The translations under genes and the position numbers were made by a program. Below are positions 58,486 to 64,000 of a stretch of 64,000 bases of DNA, piece by piece. The notes beneath the pieces were generated by a model that was given only the letters and a program-made list of their open reading frames with translations, had not been told where the DNA came from and searched no databases. The stretch is from Neonectria sp. B-13. Its lineage: Eukaryota; Ascomycota; Sordariomycetes; Hypocreales; Nectriaceae. The stretch covers positions 620,420 to 684,419 of the forward strand of contig NOKP01000011.1 in NCBI GenBank assembly GCA_002682825.1, written 5' to 3'. Each line of letters begins with the position of its first letter. The stretch's first letter is position 1.

Positions 58486-60837
58486 ATGGGCCAACCATCA
58501 TCTGCGGCTTCGAACGCCATCATCTACGTCACTTATGGCGCGTTTCTGTTCGTGACTCCTCAACCACGCAGCGGGATTTATCCCCCCCAGCGGGGGAAAG
58601 AAAAAAAAAACACGGGTGGCGCGCTGAGCTAACAATGACGATGTAGGTTATTGGGAACAGGCGTTGCCTGGAAGATGAGAAACCAGAGCAAGGCGGACTT
58701 CCTCGCCGGCAATGGAACCCAGACGGGTCAGAACTCTCCCTCAGTCGGCTCACCCATGTGAACTAAGCAGACGCGATGGCCTCTTGTCGATTCTGCTTCG
58801 CTTCATGGGCGTCATCGACGTGAACCCACATTCCGCTCTACGTGCCGTCGCTAACTGCAGACATAGCGTTCCCTCTGGCCTTGAACTTCATCGCCTCCGG
58901 TGAGTAGAGCGTCTGGCTCTCATGACCCCGCATCCCAGAGCGGTAGCATCTTGCATCTTGCGCAGCGCAGCGATGAACGTGTGGCCATGCGGGCACCGAT
59001 CTCAACAACTTCACGGTCGAGTATGACGCGAGCAACGGCGGAACCGAGCGACCAGGTTCGTACCCAAACCACCCTATCTTCTTCCCCTCTTTGAGATGCT
59101 CTCGCCCTCTGATGCTACTAACCCCACCAGCTTCGTTCTGGGAACTAACCAACCCCGCTCAGAGAGACATCTCGGGAGGGGGAGAGGATGCGGCTCACTA
59201 CGGGCGCGGAGTCGACATGTCGATGGCATCCACCCTCAGGTGGCCTTCTGAGGAGATGCCGTCGTGTGTCGATGAAGCTGAGATTGTACCGTAATACTCG
59301 ATCAAGTTAATGCTTGCGTGGGAAAAGTGTTGCCGCTCCAAAGCCTTACATTCTCTCCCTCTTCCCGCGAGATGGAAAAACTGACTTTCTTAGCCCTCGG
59401 ATCCGGAATCCTCTTTGCTTACCCTCAGCTGGCCACCATCGCCGGCGTCCAGGGCATGGTCGTGTACGCGCTTGCGTCGGCTCTGCCCATTCTCGCCTTT
59501 GGCTTCCTCGGTCCGATAATCCGCAGGAAGTGCCCTGAGGGCTTCGTCCTGACCGAGTGGACCAGACAGCGCTACGGCACCGTGACCATGCTGTACCTCA
59601 GCTTCATGACCCTCGTGACCTTGTTCTTGTACATGGTCGCCGAGCTGTCGGCCATCGGACAGGTTGTCACGGCCTTGACCGGCCTCGATGGACTTCCTGT
59701 CATTATTGTCCAGTGTGTCATCACGACCATCTATACCTGTGAGTGCCCTGATCTTCATCGTACCAAAACGGTCACTAACACACCACCACAGCCCTCGGTG
59801 GTTTCAAAATCTCCTTCTTCACGGATGTCATCCAAGGAGCCATGGTCATCGGCCTTGTCATCATCGCCACCATCACGATCGGCGTGAAGACGGATATCAA
59901 GAGGGAACTGGTAGAAGACTCGGACCTGACCAAGGCGAACCTGCTCGGATGGCAACTCCTGTACATCCTCCCCGTCGCCATCCTGACCAACGACTTCTTC
60001 CTCTCCAACTTCTGGCTGCGTACCTTCTCGTCCAAGACGGACAAGGACCTTCGACTGGGCACCAGCATGGCCACCATCGTCATCCTGGTCATCCTCACGC
60101 TTGTCGGTGCCACGGGTCTCATCGCCGTGTGGTCTGGTGCGTTGCCGCAGGCCGACGTTGCCTCGTCAGGCTCCATCGCCTTCTTCCTCCTGCTCGAAAC
60201 CCTCCCTACTTGGGTCGTCGGCATCGTCCTGGTCATGGTCGTGACGCTCAGCACCGCCGCCTTCGACAGTCTCCAATCGGCCATGGTGTCGTCGGCGTCC
60301 AACGACCTGTTCCGCAACCGCCTCAACGTCTGGTACATCCGCGGCCTGGTCGTGCTGGTCATCTTCCCCATTGTCGTCCTCGCCCTCAAGGCGCCCTCCA
60401 TCCTCCAGATCTACCTCATCACCGATCTGGTCTCCGCCGCCACGATCCCTGTGCTGTGCATCGGCCTCCACAGTAAGTTCTACTGGTGGCGCGGCTTCGA
60501 GGTCGTCGTCGGCGGTCTCGGTGGCCTCTTTACCGTCTTCATCTTTGGCGCCATCTACTACGGCGATGCCAAGAAGGGTGCCGAGCTCCTCCTTCTCGAG
60601 GCGGGCCTGTACGGCGACGACTGGAGCGCTTTTGGTGCCTTCGTCGCTGCCCCCGTTGGCGGTCTTATCTGGGGCTGCGGTGCTCTGGCTCTCCGTCTCG
60701 CTGCCCAGTTCATCCTAGCCAAGGTCCGAGGCCACCGCTTCGACGCGCTCGACCGACCTATCGAGCGAACTCCCAACGAGGACACGGACTTTCCCACGGA
60801 GACCATCGTCTCTACGACCCCTGGCAAATTCTTCTAG
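58486..60837 (+). CDS. Na+/solute symporter (SSS family, DUR3/urea-transporter-like), 523 aa
   Basis: Five exons in phase: 58486-58547, 58647-58726, 58861-58899, 59394-59738 and 59792-60837. Membrane segments alternate throughout: SNAIIYVTYGAFLLLGTGVA (TM1), the cytosolic WKMRNQSKADFLAGNGTQT, IAFPLALNFIASALGSGILF (broken helix of the SSS fold), VYALASALPILAFGFLGPII, PEGFVLTEWTRQRYG, MLYLSFMTLVTLFLYMVAEL, GLPVIIVQCVITTIYTSLGG, FTDVIQGAMVIGLVIIATIT and further segments to residue 490. This order matches plasma-membrane symporters such as the DUR3 urea/polyamine transporter, although the protein is shorter than typical DUR3 (about 650-700). The substrate is inferred only. The 494-bp intron 58900-59393 is unusually large. 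The frame reading from 59318 is not the real start. Confidence 0.85.
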
Positions 60838-61550
60838 GTCCATCCTAGCCAAGTAGTGCGCTACCGCGACGTTTCTTGGGATTACATGGTAGTTTCGTTA
60901 CACCAAACCGAAGGATATAGGGGGTGTTGAAGTATACAATCCTATCTAGTGCTTAATCTAGTCTCAATAGACGAGATGGGAACTGAACGCTTCCTGCAAG
61001 CATTGAAATGTGTAGTTACATCCCTCTTTAGTCGTATTCGAGGAAGCCTGCCAAGTCCACCCACAGAAGGTCCCGAACCCGCCTTCGAGGACCAAGCCCC
61101 AGCGCTCGAAGTGCCGCGAGGCAACGACCCGAAAGGCGTGGCTTATCGCAGGCGGCGGGTGCAACATCATGACTCTGAAACCAATCTCGCCTCGTAGACC
61201 AGAGCCTGCACAACATTCTCGGTAGTCTATAGCACGCGAAGTCTTGGGGTTGGATGCCGTGACTTGCCCAATTGACCTACCTATTCCCTTTGATGAGTTC
61301 TGGAGGGCCTGGCAAAACGGCAGTCTAGCGCTTGGGCGATGCGCTAGATGCAAATCTAGCACTTCGGCAGTTCAAGATCGCGCCCAGTCGCCTACAGGAA
61401 TGCATTTCCTTCCCGGTGAAATTCTCGAGTATGCGGAGAGCAGCCTCACGGACATTGACGATAGAGTGCGGATGTGTTGCGGAAGCTCTGCCAAACAAGG
61501 GTGAGGTCAGAGCAGTGGGCTGGCGTCACTTATCCGGGTAATCGAGATAG
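60838..61550. other. Intergenic, nothing recognised
   Basis: 3' region of the symporter and upstream region of nuclease copy F. Confidence 0.5.
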
Positions 61551-61567
61551 GATAAGATAAGATAAAG
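61551..61567. promoter_or_regulatory. Triple GATA box upstream of nuclease copy F
   Basis: GATAAGATAAGATAAAG, preceded by GATAG, ends about 140 bp upstream of the copy F start. It contains the 12-mer found upstream of copy D. Confidence 0.45.
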
Positions 61568-61706
61568 CAGGATGACGTGTGGCGTTGCCCCGCCAATAAT
61601 TAGCCATCCCGCATCACAAGTATGTGTGAACCAACGTTTCCAATCCACAGCGTCAAAGAAGACAGGCTCTTGTTACCTCCCTCCAGGATCCACGCAAACT
61701 CGAGGG

Positions 61707-63222
61707 ATGCTCCAAGGTGCTGTTCTTTCGTGGCTAGACTCCCTCGAACTGCCTGCCGAGGAACAAACCCGCGGCCACGAATGCGACCGCGACTTCGTCG
61801 GACAAGACACCAGGATCGAGCGAAGAGCGAAGCGAGTCAAGCTCAGCCACGAGCCCTACACCTCCCGACTACCAACGCCGACGAACTCGGAAGCGCACAC
61901 CTCGAGCCTTTTGAATGATGTGGGATCCCCAAGCAAACGGCGCTGGGAAGAGGAGGATGACTTTGTCGCGGATGACGCGGTTCTAGACTCTGGATTTGGA
62001 CAGCAGTGACCCCCACCAAACACCGCGAGTCAGCCGGGTTCGCACCTGAGAAATTCCCCATGATACCAGGTCGCAAGGCGTACGCTCCCCGTCGATGTTT
62101 TCGGAGTCTCCCTCTCGAGCGTCATCAGGACTATCACAGTCGTCCGCGTCAAATCAGTCGTCCGTGTCTCATCAGTCATCTCCTTCGAAGCAGCGTCGTA
62201 ACGCCGAGCTGCAAGAAACAGGCTTTAAGGCGGTCAGTTTCGCGCAACATCGCGACCGACAACCCGGGTCTCTTCAGGTTCTCCGTCGAGGGCTTGCGAG
62301 GATCAGCGGTGGTGACAAGATCATCCCTGCAGAACTACGAGAGCCGGTAAGGGAGATAGATACCTGCGATGCCAGAGCTGGATGCTGAATTTCGCCTAGT
62401 TAATCGACGCCGATATCCCCAACTCGGCCTATTTCGAGGCAGCCGATGCAAACGACGGGCCACGGTGGCGGTATCCTCCTATAGATCTTGTTCAAGAGAC
62501 TCTAGCTCGTGCCGCGACATGCCTGGATGAGCGAGAAGGTGAATCATCTTGGAATGTCGAAGTCCATGCACCTCTTCTCTCGTGGGTCTTTCGGAAACCC
62601 GGCCAACCGGCCTTGGTCGACTATCGCTATTGGTAGGTTCCAGGCCGATTCCATCTTGCATCCCGCTTCGAGCTCACACAGCAATAGTACTTCAGCCCAG
62701 ATCGTGCAAGCTTTCAAGCCAAAGAATGCCCCCTCCAAAAACGTCGACTTCTGCATCATGATCCGCCCAGAAGAGGGCAGCCCGGAGCAAGAGACCATTG
62801 AGAACCTTTGCCTTCGCAGACCCGGCCAGACGATCAACCACACCGGCTGGGGTAACTTGTGCAAAGACCCGATCGCCATATCCGTCGAGACGAAGCGTCA
62901 GGGCGAGAACTGGGACGGTGCTGTTCTTCAGATGGGAACCTGGCATTCTGCGCAGTGGAGGAGCCTGCACTCAGGGAGAGAACGAAAGCCGCCGCTCTCC
63001 ATCGAGTTTATGCCGGGCATCATTATACAAGGACACAGCTGGCTTTTTGTCGCGACCACCTTGAGGGGGAAAAAGGCGACGCTGTATCACCATGTCGCGA
63101 TCGGCGATACTGGGACTGAGCTTGGTATTTACAAGCTTGTTGTCTCGTTGCAGTATTAACAGCGATGGGTTGAGGAGTCATACTGGCCTGCTTTCAAGGC
63201 CGAGATTCTGGGGATTCAATGA
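61707..63222 (+). pseudogene. PD-(D/E)XK nuclease-like protein, copy F (broken)
   Basis: ATG 61707 begins MLQGAVLSWLDSLELPAEEQ. The sequence then runs through a basic linker (RRAKRVKLSHEPY) to SGFGQQ and a stop at 62007; the continuation TPTKHRESAGFAPEKFPMIP is in a second frame and FSESPSRASSGLSQSSASNQ in a third, so two frameshifts lie near 62005 and 62095. Two further introns are intact: 62347-62399 (GTAAGG...CCTAG) and 62633-62681, the latter splitting TG|C as in A, B and E. The nuclease core is well kept: KNVDFCIMI, NHTGW, ISVETKRQGENWDG (catalytic Glu present), LQMGTWHSAQWRSL, FMPGIIIQGHSW. A TAA at 63157-63159 cuts off the last 20 residues (QRWVEESYWPAF). By sequence the nearest copy is A. 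A gene model starting in exon 3 might still be expressed. Confidence 0.75.
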
Positions 63223-63740
63223 GACGATGAGTGAAAGTACCAACAACATCAAGGTAATCTACCAGACTGTGGGAGGACTTCGGCAGCATATTATGGCCGA
63301 GGATGACAGGGCTGTTCGTACCGCGGAACTGAGCTGACCCAAGATGGAGAAAGTCTGCAATCTTGTCTTGCCACTCTTGCGAGTCTGTCAATGAACCTCC
63401 CACACAACTCTGCACCCCCGTTCCCGGAGGCGGTTGAAGGGCCCTAAGCTCCCGAAAATGCTTTGGAGTTGTGTCAAGATGCTTTTCATATCTGCGTCTG
63501 ATAGCGATCTCCAAGCACTCGAGAGAGACTGTCCGTCGATGCGCTCCATCACGATGTTGGCTGTGTTGTTGTGGAAGAACGCGCAGTGCACGCGCAGCAC
63601 GCGCATCGAAGTCTTGAAGGCGACGAAGCCCATGGAAGCAGCCTCTATGAAGTAGACAAACGGTCCCCTTTTAACGATAAGGTTCATAAAGACGGGGATG
63701 CAAGGGCCATCACGCTCGTAGAAGCGCGAGGAGGATCAGA
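63194..63740 (-). pseudogene. Disrupted APH-like kinase fragment
   Basis: Minus-strand pieces encode VYFIEAASMGFVAFKTSMRV, NIVMERIDGQSLSSAWRSLS (hinge) and, after a frame change near 63440, ELRALQPPPGTGVQSCVGGS and LTDSQEW. These are the N-lobe and the middle segment of a fungal APH-type family. The catalytic HGD and metal motifs are not present before the stop at 63194, so the gene is truncated at its 3' end, where it abuts the 3' end of copy F, as well as frameshifted. The 5' part (FYERDGPCIPVF) reaches about 63740; beyond that no frame continues to the window edge. Confidence 0.6.
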
Positions 63741-64000
63741 CGACGGTGGATGAAGGTGTTGTTGACGGCTATGTCCTGAATGCCTTCGTTCTGCGTGTCC
63801 CTGTGTAGGACACCGGAGGTTGACTTCCAGGCGATTCTTTCATGACGGTGCCTCCTGCAGTGTCGTCTCCGCCGCATCCATATATCTCCCAGCGCCCGTC
63901 AAGAATATTCGCATCTTTCGTAAGCTTCAAGGGCATAACATTTGCTTTAAGCTCATCTCCTTGAGAAGAGATTCGGCTCCTTTACTAAAGGGCAAATACC
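63741..64000. other. Right edge, nothing recognised
   Basis: No supported frame in the last 260 bases. Confidence 0.4.

Noticed and set aside
59318..59395. ATG start of the symporter at 59318
   Set aside because: Earlier exons from 58486 supply the first membrane segment and the first half of a conserved helix in correct phase.
59688..60476. 262-codon His/Arg-rich plus frame
   Set aside because: Alternative frame of symporter exon 5; composition is typical of a shifted frame in GC-rich coding sequence.

Overview
The window is nuclear DNA of a filamentous ascomycete (Pezizomycotina, probably Sordariomycetes/Hypocreales). Genes carry short introns (about 44-130 bp) with GTAAGT/GTATGT-type donors and AG acceptors. 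Both strands are used, there are no operons, and the gene set is fungal: a Fungal_trans_2-type regulator, EOS1, Trm44, eIF1/SUI1, fungal APH-like kinases and an intradiol dioxygenase. I could not search databases, so family names rest on motif recognition.

The window has two characters. From 1 to about 34.8 kb, and again from 61.7 kb to the right edge, it looks accessory: it holds six copies (A-F) of one fungal PD-(D/E)XK nuclease-like family, kinase-like genes and fragments, a methyltransferase remnant lacking its SAM-binding motif I, a disrupted small conserved gene, and minisatellites. Copies A, B and C form a head-to-tail array at 3-5770, D is at 20350-21838 (-), E at 29123-30531 (+), F at 61707-63222 (+). 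D and E read as intact; A has Lys in place of the catalytic Glu, B has one in-frame stop, C a late frameshift, F two frameshifts and a late stop. Between 36.4 and 60.9 kb the intact core genes lie: SUI1, EOS1, a 681-aa conserved protein, an APH-like kinase, a nine-exon two-RRM RNA-binding protein and a Na+/solute (DUR3-like) symporter. A trm44 gene and a dynamin-like GTPase sit inside the left accessory part.

Gene models were rebuilt by hand wherever donors, acceptors and phase agreed (TF, 5 exons; nuclease D, 5 exons; SUI1, 4; EOS1, 4; RRM protein, 9; symporter, 5; others 2). A gene-poor stretch of about 6.4 kb (47.3-53.7 kb) lies upstream of the RRM gene. Most distinctive: the nuclease family caught at several stages of decay with a conserved intron, a shared GATA-type 12-mer upstream of copies D and F, and a 15-bp minisatellite that is coding at one locus and non-coding 2.3 kb away.
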